The notes: generated by a model from the sequence alone, not told the origin. Shown: positions 24,218-32,539, counted from the stretch's first letter. The stretch is 33,763 nucleotides of DNA from an uncultured Bacilli bacterium (GCA_947626565.1 CANQSQ010000011.1:1-33763), one strand, 5' to 3'. Made by a program: numbers and translations.

Positions 24218-25165
24218 CTAATATAATATTTCTTCTTTATCCATTATTTCTGGATGGTCATTAATATAAATATTTAATGGTTCACACTTACAATTATAAT
24301 TATTTTCTTTTAACCATAAGCGTATTTTTTCACATACTTCTTCTATGTCACCACTTAAATCAAAAGGTATTTCCTTTAATCTATGAGCTGCACAATTACA
24401 TGGAATTAATATATCCTTATCTGGTATATAAAATCTCACATTATCAACCACTTTACATTGACCATTAATTTTCAATCTAGAGTTATTATCAAAAGTATCA
24501 GCAATTTCTTCATCACTAGTACCAGCAAAATTTTTAGAATAACCTAAAAATTTAATTTTAGTAGAGGCTTTTACCTTATCAACAAAGTCTAGGTAATGTT
24601 TCTTACTATTTTCATCCCATAAATTATCCTTATATTTAATAGGTATTATGGACCACTGGTCTACACCTAAACTTACTAATAAATCATACATATTACTAAG
24701 ATCATGTATATTTTTACCACTTACTACTGTATTAATTCTTATAACAATGTTGTTACTTTTTAATTTGTTTATACCTTTAATAATATTGTCAAAACAACCT
24801 TTAAAATTTCTTAAACTATCATGAATATTGCTACAAGATCCATCTAAACTAATAATACATTCGTCTAGATTACTATCTATAAGCTTATCAGCATACCTAG
24901 GTAATAAATAACCATTGGTAATTATTGAAGTTTTTACTCCTATTTGTTTGGCTTTAATTAAAAATTCAATTATATTTTTATGTAATAAAGGTTCACCACC
25001 TGTAAACCTAATCATCTTATAATTATGATTTTTCATATGTTTTAATATTTTATCATATTGTTCAGCACTTATATTAATAGCGTTAGTAGTACCAGCAAAA
25101 TGACACATAAAACAACGAGAATTACAATTTTCTGATACTCTTATATACATAATTTTAGGATTCAT
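24218..25165 (-). CDS. Radical SAM enzyme
   Basis: 315 residues. The iron-sulfur motif is CNSRCFMC (Cys14, 18, 21), followed by FTGGEPLLH and ISLDGSC, the MoaA/PqqE-like core. Further Cys in the C-terminal part (GQCKVV, CNCAAH, CKCEP) suggest a SPASM/twitch-like auxiliary cluster. Substrates of this branch range from peptides to sugars and nucleosides. The neighbours (two PLP enzymes, glycosyltransferase) favour a sugar or nucleoside substrate, as for BlsE/MilG, which decarboxylate cytosylglucuronic acid. Overlaps the second DegT gene by 11 bases. Confidence 0.88.
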   Translation of the reverse strand: MNPKIMYIRVSENCNSRCFMCHFAGTTNAINISAEQYDKILKHMKNHNYKMIRFTGGEPLLHKNIIEFLIKAKQIGVKTSIITNGYLLPRYADKLIDSNLDECIISLDGSCSNIHDSLRNFKGCFDNIIKGINKLKSNNIVIRINTVVSGKNIHDLSNMYDLLVSLGVDQWSIIPIKYKDNLWDENSKKHYLDFVDKVKASTKIKFLGYSKNFAGTSDEEIADTFDNNSRLKINGQCKVVDNVRFYIPDKDILIPCNCAAHRLKEIPFDLSGDIEEVCEKIRLWLKENNYNCKCEPLNIYINDHPEIMDKEEILY

Positions 25166-26099
25166 AATATTTCCTCATTTCAATTTCAAATTTTCTTAAA
25201 TTTAGATAATTATTATTCGTTTTTAATAATAAACATTTTTCTATTTTTTTATTTCCAATTATTTTGATACCAATTTTCTTAACTAAGTTTATATCATCTA
25301 ACTTTTTTTTGTATTCTTTTTGATAGTTAATTTTACATTTTTCGAGAATAGTTATAATATTGTCATATTCAATTTCATCTATATAAATTGGAAAGCGATG
25401 ATAGCTTGGAAAGGAATTATTTTCTTCTATTAATTTAATAAAAGAATATTTCTCTAGGATTTTGTTAAAAAGAAGAGCATTTTTTCTTTGCTTAGTAACT
25501 TTTTTGTTGGCTTTTTTAATTATTTTTTTATAATTAATTGCTAAGGGATAATAATATTCTAAAAGATTCGCATTACTATTTCTACATTCTCTAGTTTTTA
25601 TATCGAAATTACTAATAAAGTTATTATTAGACATTATTATGCCACCAATGCCATTGGATAATGGTTTACTACTTCCTAGAGAGGATATAATATAATCACT
25701 ATTTTCTCCAATATGTCTGTTATTTAATTTAATATTCCATGACTGAGAGATATCTTCAATAATAATTAAATTTTTTATTTTTTCTATCTCTTGTTCATAA
25801 CCGTACTGATGAACTGCAATAAAAACTTTTATTTGTTCTTTTTTTACTATTTCTCTTACCTCTTTTTTACTAAGTGTTATACCATTGCTAGGGATTGCTA
25901 TAATTGGAAGCAAACCAGCATTTAATATAGCATGTAAAATACTATAACATACAACATTAGTAATCAACACTTTGTCATTTTTAGCTAATTTTAAACTTTT
26001 AAGAATTCCTTCAATAGCCAGAGTTCCAGAATATACAGATAAAAGATACTTTTTATTATACTTAGCTAAAATTATATTTTCATTGTTCACTGATATCAC
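25155..26099 (-). CDS. Short DegT-family PLP-dependent protein
   Basis: 314 residues, about 60 shorter than normal family members. It keeps the fold landmarks: SGTLAIEGILKSL, the Asp in LIIIEDISQSW and a Lys at the Schiff-base position in SSLGSSKPLSNGIGG. The C-terminal substrate domain is reduced and Lys-rich. It could be a second aminotransferase, a dehydratase-like PLP enzyme or a partner subunit of the first DegT protein. The start overlaps the PHP gene by 20 bases, so the two are coupled. Confidence 0.72.
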   Translation of the reverse strand: MISVNNENIILAKYNKKYLLSVYSGTLAIEGILKSLKLAKNDKVLITNVVCYSILHAILNAGLLPIIAIPSNGITLSKKEVREIVKKEQIKVFIAVHQYGYEQEIEKIKNLIIIEDISQSWNIKLNNRHIGENSDYIISSLGSSKPLSNGIGGIIMSNNNFISNFDIKTRECRNSNANLLEYYYPLAINYKKIIKKANKKVTKQRKNALLFNKILEKYSFIKLIEENNSFPSYHRFPIYIDEIEYDNIITILEKCKINYQKEYKKKLDDINLVKKIGIKIIGNKKIEKCLLLKTNNNYLNLRKFEIEMRKYYES

Positions 26100-26952
26100 C
26101 CAAGACCTTTTTCTCTTTGATTAATTTTTTTACTAATAATGGCTCATAATCTTGAGGAAATTTTATATTAGGATCACCAACACCACTAGCATATTTAAAA
26201 CTATGAAAATCACTGCCACCAGTTTCATACAAATCATATTTTATGGCTAAACTATGTATATAATCTCTAGCATTTTTATTTGCTTCAATATGATATGTCT
26301 CTAATCCATCTAATCCTAAATCTCTCAAATACATAACCAAAGTTTGTAGTTCTTTTTTCGTAATATCACATTTTTGAGGATGAGCAAAGACAGAATAACC
26401 ATGGCATGAATGGATTAATTTAATCATATCTTCAACACTCTCGTTATATTTATTATAAATTGGTTTATTACTTAGCAAATATTCTTTCAGTAATTCTAAT
26501 TGTTCTTCATTTATAAAGGTTCTTATATGATTTAAGATATTTTTATATAGCCAGCCATATTTAGTATAATTAAAATTATGAAAATATTCAGCATTTAAAA
26601 AAGAAAATTTTTTTATTAAATCTTCTAAATATTCTTTATTGTCATTGAAACGTCTGATATATAATTTTTGCAATACTTGATTTATTCTTTTATCTTTAAT
26701 CTTATAACCATATCCTAATAAATGAATCTTGGTTTTTCTACCTAAATAATATGTATCTGTAGAAAACTCAACTCCAGGGATTACCAATATATCTTTTTTT
26801 AAAGGCATATTTTGATATTCAATTAATCCAGAAATAGTATCATGATCAGTTATAGATATGATTTGAACATTATTTTCAATGGCATTATTAACCAATTCAT
26901 TCACTGTTAGAATTCCATCCGAATGAACTGTATGGGTATGTAAATCTATCAT
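26080..26952 (-). CDS. PHP-domain metal-dependent phosphoesterase
   Basis: 290 residues. Metal-binding motifs in order: DLHTHTVHSDG (residues 3-13), ITDHDT, PGVEFS, IHLLGYG, FAHPQK and GSDFHS. The layout is that of the TrpH/YciV-type PHP phosphoesterases, which remove phosphate from nucleotide or sugar phosphates. It is the first gene of the 26952-15018 operon, behind a near-consensus promoter and a GGGTGAT ribosome binding site. A role in dephosphorylating a pathway intermediate is plausible. Confidence 0.88.
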   Translation of the reverse strand: MIDLHTHTVHSDGILTVNELVNNAIENNVQIISITDHDTISGLIEYQNMPLKKDILVIPGVEFSTDTYYLGRKTKIHLLGYGYKIKDKRINQVLQKLYIRRFNDNKEYLEDLIKKFSFLNAEYFHNFNYTKYGWLYKNILNHIRTFINEEQLELLKEYLLSNKPIYNKYNESVEDMIKLIHSCHGYSVFAHPQKCDITKKELQTLVMYLRDLGLDGLETYHIEANKNARDYIHSLAIKYDLYETGGSDFHSFKYASGVGDPNIKFPQDYEPLLVKKLIKEKKVLGDISEQ

Positions 26953-26993
26953 ATAATCACCCGATTCAAACCAAAGCCTTTTTTATGATGTTT

Positions 26994-27022
26994 ATAATAC
27001 TATAAAGCATTAAAACTGTCAA
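26994..27022 (-). promoter_or_regulatory. Sigma-A promoter of the biosynthetic-type operon
   Basis: Minus strand: perfect -35 TTGACA (27017-27022), 17-base spacer, -10 TATTAT (26994-26999). The predicted leader of about 35 bases carries only the ribosome binding site. Confidence 0.75.
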
Positions 27023-27164
27023 TTTATTAAAAAGGAAATTGAATTAATAGATTTATTTACATATATTATATCATTTTTTATTACAAATTAATCTCTAATA
27101 AAATTACTTAATGAAAAAAATAGTTAGTCATATTTGGGACAAAAACTCGAATGTTTTAATAATT

Positions 27165-27200
27165 TAAAAAACTACTTTAAGTTTTATTTTAAAGTAGTTT
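27165..27200 (-). terminator. Intrinsic terminator of the P-loop ATPase gene
   Basis: AAACTACTTTAA (27169-27180 in plus sense) pairs with TTAAAGTAGTTT (27189-27200), 12 bp with an 8-base loop, followed on the minus strand by further T. Confidence 0.75.
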
Positions 27201-27263
27201 GTGAATACTAACTACATTTGTTTCTTAAAAATAAGATTATTTTTTTGATAAATAAAATTGTAT

Positions 27264-28268
27264 TTACAAATGAAATTTAGGAGGTGTTGCATCTATTTTT
27301 TGTAGTTGTTTTATTTTATTTTGTTGGGCACTAATTTCACTATCAAATTCACTTTCAATATTTTCAATGTGCCAATCTTGCCACTTTAATAAATCAGCTA
27401 TTTCTTCTAAGGTATCTAACATAAAAGAAATATTGCCATTGGCATTAGTAATTAGTTTATTATAAATTTTATCTGTTAAAATATCTTCATCAAAAAAACC
27501 TTGAGAATTAGAATTTAGTTCATTATACAACTTAATTCTTTTCTTTATAATTTGTTCAATAACATCTATATTTTTGCCATATTCAGTCGTTATAAAAGAA
27601 TAACCTTTGTGTTCTATTTCTTTTTGTTTACATTGTTCATCTAATGATAAATCATCAGTAGTAATTATAGTTTTATCAAACATATCAAAATAGTTACTTA
27701 TAATATGTTGAGTATAAGCACTACTACCATTAATCCAGTCAAAGCGATCTATCGCTAAATTTAGAGTCTTAATATCTAGATATTGTTTCATTCTTTTTAT
27801 TATTTCTGATGATATATCTTTAGGTGATAAGTAGTTTTCTAGTTGTTTTTTCTCAAAATATATATTATGGATAAAGTCATCAGTTTTCGTAGAAAGCCTT
27901 TGTAATAGTAGTTCTATATCTTTAAACTTAGATTCATAAGTTAAACTATAATTAGTTTTTATATAAGATAATAATTTCCATGAAAAGATTAATTCATAGT
28001 AGTGATTTAAGAATTTTTCATCAAGATATTCATTTGGACTAGTAGTTAAAGTTATAATTGATTCAAAAGGCATTAAAATAGTTTGTTCTGAAGTTCCAAG
28101 ACCTTTATCTTGTAGATTAAAAAGAACTAGACTTTTGCCAGAACCTCTACCCCCTTTTAGGATTATTTTATTTGAATTATCGGCAACTATTTTTTTATTC
28201 AAAAGATCAACTGGTTCTCTAATAAATTGTTCTGTTTTAATTGTTTCTTGTGGTTTTATTCTTGGCAT
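27264..28268 (-). CDS. P-loop ATPase of unknown function
   Basis: 334 residues. Walker A is KGGRGSGKSLVLF (about residues 38-50). A hydrophobic strand ending NLAIDRFDW (about residue 175) is the probable Walker B, with Asp followed by Arg rather than DE. A predicted helical C-terminus with Gln/Lys-rich end follows. It resembles ORC/STAND-like ATPases without a recognisable effector domain. Strong AGGAGG upstream; monocistronic, with its own promoter and terminator. The lone position in an accessory-looking region suggests a mobile or defence-type gene, but nothing in the protein proves it. Confidence 0.75.
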   Translation of the reverse strand: MPRIKPQETIKTEQFIREPVDLLNKKIVADNSNKIILKGGRGSGKSLVLFNLQDKGLGTSEQTILMPFESIITLTTSPNEYLDEKFLNHYYELIFSWKLLSYIKTNYSLTYESKFKDIELLLQRLSTKTDDFIHNIYFEKKQLENYLSPKDISSEIIKRMKQYLDIKTLNLAIDRFDWINGSSAYTQHIISNYFDMFDKTIITTDDLSLDEQCKQKEIEHKGYSFITTEYGKNIDVIEQIIKKRIKLYNELNSNSQGFFDEDILTDKIYNKLITNANGNISFMLDTLEEIADLLKWQDWHIENIESEFDSEISAQQNKIKQLQKIDATPPKFHL

Positions 28269-28295
28269 AATTTTAAACCTCCTCTTGATGTAATC

Positions 28296-28304
28296 ATTAT
28301 ATCA
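28296..28304 (-). promoter_or_regulatory. Extended -10 promoter of the P-loop ATPase gene
   Basis: Minus strand TGATATAAT about 28 bases before the ATG; no clear -35. Confidence 0.45.
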
Positions 28305-28540
28305 TAATTTTGTTGCAAAAAATTAAAAAGAAATTTAATAATTGAAAATATATAGGTGAAAATTTGATAGTTAAATACGTTAAGAATAAAAGACTCTTCA
28401 TCGTTCGTAATAATTAATGGAAATAATAGTAATTTATGATAGAATGTTACTAAAACAAATTAAGCTTTAACAGTGTGATATTTTTTAAATTGGTACTAAG
28501 GTTATGACAAGTTTTTTTATTGTAAGTAATATTTTTTAAT
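28305..28540. other. Non-coding stretch with no recognised feature
   Basis: AT-rich sequence between the ATPase promoter and the DUF3841 terminator. No open frame with a ribosome binding site, hairpin-rich RNA or repeat was recognised. Confidence 0.5.
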
Positions 28541-28573
28541 GAAAAAAGACCTACCTCATTTTATTGAGATAGG
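28541..28573 (-). terminator. Intrinsic terminator of the DUF3841 gene
   Basis: Minus strand CCTATCTCA pairs with TGAGGTAGG (9 bp, one U-G) across a 6-base loop, followed by TCTTTTTT. Confidence 0.8.
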
Positions 28574-28630
28574 GATATTTAAGTACTGCTTACTGTTTAA
28601 TATAGTATGATATTTTTTTTAATTTAAAAA

Positions 28631-29305
28631 TTATTTTAATCTCTTATAAAAGTCTTCTTGCCAATTTATTCTTTTTCCATTACTTCTTATATAATTTAGA
28701 GAACCATATCTATAGTTTTTATCCGTTAAAAATTCAATTTTTTCAATATCATCTAAGTTAATACGCCAAACACAGCCTTGTAAAATATCACTATTCGTAG
28801 TTATACATCTATCAAAACTCTTGCGAATTTCTTGGCAGGTTTGTAAGAAAACTTTATCTGTTCTGTGACTAGTAAATTTATCTTTTCTTACAAAAGCTTT
28901 TAGTTCATCGTTAGTTATATTATAAGTTAGTAATTTATTAGTAAATTGTTCCTTATCTTTTAAAGAATTAGGAATATAGGTATTACTAAGTAAAAAGGAA
29001 TATCTTCTAAAATCAGTGATAAAAACATCTTTCTTTTGTTTATGAAAAGTTATTTTGACATCAAAACCATTTACAGGTTCTCCTTTATGTTTTGGAGGAC
29101 AAATGTTATTATAGCACTTTACCCAACACCAAATAGGATATTTTGTATTGTTTTTGTTTTCCACTGACTGATTCATTTTTTTAATGACCCATTGATAAGT
29201 AGGTTCAGCTTTTTTCTCATCAATATATTTCTCATCACATTCTAAATAACCTTTGTTAATTAAATCTTTTAAAGCCGCTAAAGATTGGAAAGTTACTAAT
29301 TTCAT
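28631..29305 (-). CDS. DUF3841 family protein
   Basis: 224 residues. The N-terminus MKLVTFQSLAALKDLINKGY, then DEKYIDE, TYQWVIKKM and YPIWCWVKC are the conserved start of DUF3841 proteins. The middle binds no known cofactor by motif; several Cys and Trp residues are present. Function unknown. Single gene with TATAAT upstream (29321-29326 region) and a strong terminator downstream. Confidence 0.8.
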   Translation of the reverse strand: MKLVTFQSLAALKDLINKGYLECDEKYIDEKKAEPTYQWVIKKMNQSVENKNNTKYPIWCWVKCYNNICPPKHKGEPVNGFDVKITFHKQKKDVFITDFRRYSFLLSNTYIPNSLKDKEQFTNKLLTYNITNDELKAFVRKDKFTSHRTDKVFLQTCQEIRKSFDRCITTNSDILQGCVWRINLDDIEKIEFLTDKNYRYGSLNYIRSNGKRINWQEDFYKRLK

Positions 29306-29458
29306 CTAATCACCTTATAAACATTATACACTATAATTTAGCTGTTTATTAGTTTTATAATAATATTTTATTGTAAAGTAATAATAATTATTGATAATAC
29401 CAGTAAAAAGTAGGCTACTATTTTTTTAGAAGCAAATTAATGCTACAATATATGATGT

Positions 29459-29896
29459 ATGAAGGTTTTTATGTTAAAAGAAAGTGCTAAAAAAGGTATT
29501 ACTGATTTTGCTTTTTTAAATTTATTATCTTCAACTATTGTTTTACATGATAGAATGCCAATTTTGGAAAACTTGCAATTACAAAAGGATTTATATGTCT
29601 TTTATGATGATCCAGATTTTAATTTTTTATTTGAAGATATTTGTAAAAAAGAAAGTATAGATGGAAATAATTATATAGATTTAGACAAGGCTTTTCAACT
29701 AGCATATGCTTTAGGATTATTATCTATGATACAAGATAATGGTAATTTAAAATCAGTTATTAATTTAAGAAAAGATGAAGCTCGAAAGAATATTTCTCTG
29801 TTTGAACAAAAACAAGTAAAGGCTATGAATGATTTAGTTACTCAATTATATTTATCAAAGACAAATGATAAAGCTCAAGTATTAATAAAAAAGTAA
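29459..29896 (+). CDS. Small helical protein of unknown function
   Basis: 145 residues, no signal peptide or membrane helix, mostly alpha-helical by composition, with a charged C-terminus ending in KK. No family recognised. The given ATG lies about 10 bases after a TACAAT -10-like box, leaving no room for a ribosome binding site. The ATG at 29471, preceded by GAAGG, is at least as likely. A terminator follows. It is the only plus-strand gene between 9105 and the toxin gene at 32635. Confidence 0.65.
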   Translation: MKVFMLKESAKKGITDFAFLNLLSSTIVLHDRMPILENLQLQKDLYVFYDDPDFNFLFEDICKKESIDGNNYIDLDKAFQLAYALGLLSMIQDNGNLKSVINLRKDEARKNISLFEQKQVKAMNDLVTQLYLSKTNDKAQVLIKK

Positions 29897-29929
29897 TATA
29901 GTTTACGTATGATTCATTATAATAACATG

Positions 29930-29964
29930 AAACTACTTACAATTTAAATTGATAAGTAGTTTTT
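29930..29964 (+). terminator. Intrinsic terminator of the small helical protein gene
   Basis: AAACTACTTA (29930-29939) pairs with TAAGTAGTTT (29953-29962), with CAATTTAAATTG extending the hairpin inside, followed by TT then A. Confidence 0.7.
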
Positions 29965-30001
29965 ATATTTGGTTTGTTTTTATAGTTCACCTTTCAGTAT
30001 T

Positions 30002-30670
30002 CTAAGAAAGAAAATCAGTATATTGAATTTCTCTATTATTTATTAAAAATATATAATTTTTGTTTAAATATTCGGCTGCTTTTTTAGGTATAATAATGGC
30101 TTTATTCCAGTTTTTTAATACTGAAACGTCAAAGTTAGCTTCGGTAAAATATTTTACTATTAAATTTTTATCATCAATTATAATATCTACTTTTTTTATT
30201 TTTTGAATTTCTTTATTAACCCAATCTTGAATACTGGAATTTATGGTTCTGTGATATGTCACATCTAATTTATCAGCTAGTACTAAAGATAAACCAATTA
30301 AAGATTGTATATTATTACCTTTAGAGTGATCTAAAATAGCTTGCCTAATAATTTCCATTTCTTCGGGGCTAATATCATTTTTATCAATATATTTAGAAAA
30401 TATTTTACTACTTTCTATAGCATGATTCTTTTTCTCACCTTTAATTAAGCCAATATCATGTAATAAGGCACAAAGCATTCCTAACTCAACTGTTCTCTCA
30501 TCAGCATTTAACTGGATCAAAATTTTTTTGACATAAGCTGCAACTCTCTTATAATGATTTAGTCCATGTTCCCAATCCCATTTTCCATCTGTGATAAATG
30601 ACATTTGTTCTATTTTTTGGACAGTTTTTATATATTGATCATTATTTAATAATTTATCATATAAATTCAT
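30002..30670 (-). CDS. HD-domain phosphohydrolase
   Basis: 222 residues. Metal ligands are visible as His in WEHGLNHYKRV, the HD pair in CALLHDIGL, His in ILDHSKGN and the Asp in VLADKLDVTYHR. HD proteins of this layout hydrolyse phosphate esters, often of nucleotides; the substrate is not predictable here. The C-terminal 60 residues form a small beta-rich domain. The start has GGTGAT upstream and an extended -10 at 30687-30694. A second, unrelated HD protein lies at 32948-33622. Confidence 0.85.
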   Translation of the reverse strand: MNLYDKLLNNDQYIKTVQKIEQMSFITDGKWDWEHGLNHYKRVAAYVKKILIQLNADERTVELGMLCALLHDIGLIKGEKKNHAIESSKIFSKYIDKNDISPEEMEIIRQAILDHSKGNNIQSLIGLSLVLADKLDVTYHRTINSSIQDWVNKEIQKIKKVDIIIDDKNLIVKYFTEANFDVSVLKNWNKAIIIPKKAAEYLNKNYIFLINNREIQYTDFLS

Positions 30671-30686
30671 CTAAATCACCACTTAC

Positions 30687-30694
30687 ATTATAGC
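30687..30694 (-). promoter_or_regulatory. Extended -10 promoter of the HD-domain gene
   Basis: Minus strand TGCTATAATG, the same string as at 2572-2580, with about 17 bases to the ATG. Confidence 0.4.
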
Positions 30695-30769
30695 AAATAT
30701 TTTATTGATGAAAACTTAAACTTGAACTATAAGACCAATTTTGGTATTTATCTAAAGCTGGTGTAGAGG

Positions 30770-30925
30770 CTATTTATAATTTTTGTCATATTGCATAAAG
30801 TATCTAGTTTCAGTAGTTTCTTTTATTTTAAAACCTAATTTTTTATATAAATTTAAAGCAAGAGTGTTTTCTTTATTAATATTTTGGTAAGTGTAATAGA
30901 AGAACTTAGAAGGTTGTTTTTTTTA
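30770..30925 (-). pseudogene. Remnant of a GNAT acetyltransferase (C-terminal end only)
   Basis: The minus strand in one frame encodes a 50-residue piece with INKENTLALNLYKKLGFKIK and then RYFMQYDKNYK before TAG. This is the classic C-terminal GNAT motif (N-x-x-A-x-x-LY-x-k-x-GF). No start codon or ribosome binding site is available, and an in-frame stop lies right upstream, so it is a decayed fragment left after a deletion or insertion next to the ART-like gene. Confidence 0.7.
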
Positions 30926-30934
30926 CAAATTACA

Positions 30935-32158
30935 TTATTTTTTTCCGATATGGTCAATATTTTCAATAGTTTCTGTTTCTTTTGAATCATCATCAAACAA
31001 AATATCATCAATGCCAATTTCTCTCCTTCTTCTTTTATGAATCATTTCTTGAAATTGTTGTTCTATAATCTGCTGTCTTTCAGGCTCTAATTCATCATAT
31101 TCATATTTTTCTTTTATCATTTCCCATTCTTGATCTTCTCTTGTTGTGTTTTCATTAATAGAAGCATTATTTTGGGCATGCTCATGTTGATATTGTTTAT
31201 CTTTATTTCGACGAATAAGAACCATAGTCATAAGACTATCTAATCTTTTTTCTTGTTTATCGAATTTGCTTGTTACATAAGGTGTTCCCTCTTGTTTTTT
31301 TCTTTTTTCAAATGCAACTTTTTCTTGCAAATTCTTTATTTTATCATTTTTTAAAATTTCAATAATAGAATCAATACTTTTTGCCTGTTCTTTTAAACCA
31401 TTTATATATTTTATTGCTTGAAAATCAATATCTGATTCATTTTGTCTAAAAATCTTTGCTGTTAAATACTTTGTCATACCATCAACATCATTTGTGATTA
31501 AACTATCTTCATTAATATACTTTAAACCGTTTTTTCCATAAATAGTTTTTAAAATATTTAGTTCATCTCTACCAAAAGTATTTCGCTTTATAGGCGATAT
31601 TCTTTCCATAGCATTGGCAAACGTTTCTAGTCTATATTTGCGCATTTCTAAGTTTTGCTTGACTTGTTCGGAAATATTTTCAGTTCTTGATAAATCAATA
31701 TCCTCGGCATCATGTAAAATATCTGCACCAATTCTAACGCGATATAATGTATAGTTATTAGCAGGAACAATATCTGCTATCCATTCGTCGCCTTGAAAAC
31801 CATTATTATAATGCCCTTTTAAATAATCCGAAATAAAAGGTTTTTTTATATCTAATCCAGCGGTATTAATTTGGTATATTACAGCAATAGATGGTATCAT
31901 TATTCGTTCATTATAAATTGACAAATTATTATGAACAGGTATCCCATCATGATGTAAATTACCATATGCTGATGTAACCATATTTAGATTATCAGTCATA
32001 TAAACCCCATACTCATTTCCATCAATAACAGTTTTTCTACCATATTGATCAATAATCGGAGCATAATTAACTTTTAAGTCAATACCTGAAAATTTAAAGT
32101 CTTGTAAACTATTATAGTCAACTTTTATCCCTCTATATAATATACTTGGTTTCTCCAT
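30935..32158 (-). CDS. ADP-ribosyltransferase-like protein, uncharacterised
   Basis: 407 residues from the ATG at 32158 (GAGGTG upstream; a longer TTG reading would run through that site). The N-terminal 175 residues have ART-like landmarks: SILYRGIKVD (Arg), EYGVYMTDNLNMVTSAYGN and NGFQGDEWIADI (Glu). The C-terminal half is helical, highly charged and Gln/Glu/Lys-rich, with an acidic tail (IDDILFDDDSKE), perhaps a protein-interaction region. Similar N-terminal domains occur in hypothetical proteins of gut Firmicutes. The fold assignment is my inference; catalysis is unproved. Confidence 0.6.
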   Translation of the reverse strand: MEKPSILYRGIKVDYNSLQDFKFSGIDLKVNYAPIIDQYGRKTVIDGNEYGVYMTDNLNMVTSAYGNLHHDGIPVHNNLSIYNERIMIPSIAVIYQINTAGLDIKKPFISDYLKGHYNNGFQGDEWIADIVPANNYTLYRVRIGADILHDAEDIDLSRTENISEQVKQNLEMRKYRLETFANAMERISPIKRNTFGRDELNILKTIYGKNGLKYINEDSLITNDVDGMTKYLTAKIFRQNESDIDFQAIKYINGLKEQAKSIDSIIEILKNDKIKNLQEKVAFEKRKKQEGTPYVTSKFDKQEKRLDSLMTMVLIRRNKDKQYQHEHAQNNASINENTTREDQEWEMIKEKYEYDELEPERQQIIEQQFQEMIHKRRRREIGIDDILFDDDSKETETIENIDHIGKK

Positions 32159-32295
32159 TTTAAACACCTCATATCTACTATTCAATTATATCATTAATTT
32201 TGCTAATTATTATCTTTTCAAATTAAAATCAGCTTATCTTTACGATTATCATGTAATTGTTTTATATCTTAACATAACTAAATATGCCAAGCTGA

Positions 32296-32522
32296 TAGTA
32301 TGTAAAAGAAAAACACTCAATCTAGCCGAATTAAGTGCTAACTAATATATTGCGAGTACCCCAATATTTTGTTGTTAAGTATTTTCTTTTTATTTATGCA
32401 ATTTTTTTGACAACTGCATCATGACATAAAGATGCACTTTTATCAAGTAGCTCTATATCTTACTTGAAAATTCGAATATATTTCAATGGTTCCTTAAAGA
32501 AACAAGTTCAACAATTTTTAAT
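32296..32522. repeat. Diverged copy A of the type I toxin-antitoxin-like element (toxin lost)
   Basis: This stretch aligns by eye with 32704-32950: shared blocks include the CACTC...AAGTG hairpin, TTTATGCAA, TTGACA, a CATAAA block, TCAAGT/ACAAGT and the tail TAAAGAAA-AAGT-CAACAA. The antisense terminator (32306-32338) and promoter (TTGATA 32441-32446, 17 bases, CATGAT 32418-32423) are still recognisable, so an orphan antisense RNA may be made. Only the last codons of the toxin gene can be matched. Confidence 0.65.
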
Positions 32523-32539
32523 AAATATTACTCGAACAC

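Larger units (their letters stand above)
26953..27263. other. 311-base intergenic region: cluster promoter and upstream terminator
   Basis: Holds the promoter of the biosynthetic-type operon near its left end and the terminator of the P-loop ATPase gene near its right end. No open frame of convincing quality and no RNA gene seen in between. Confidence 0.7.
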
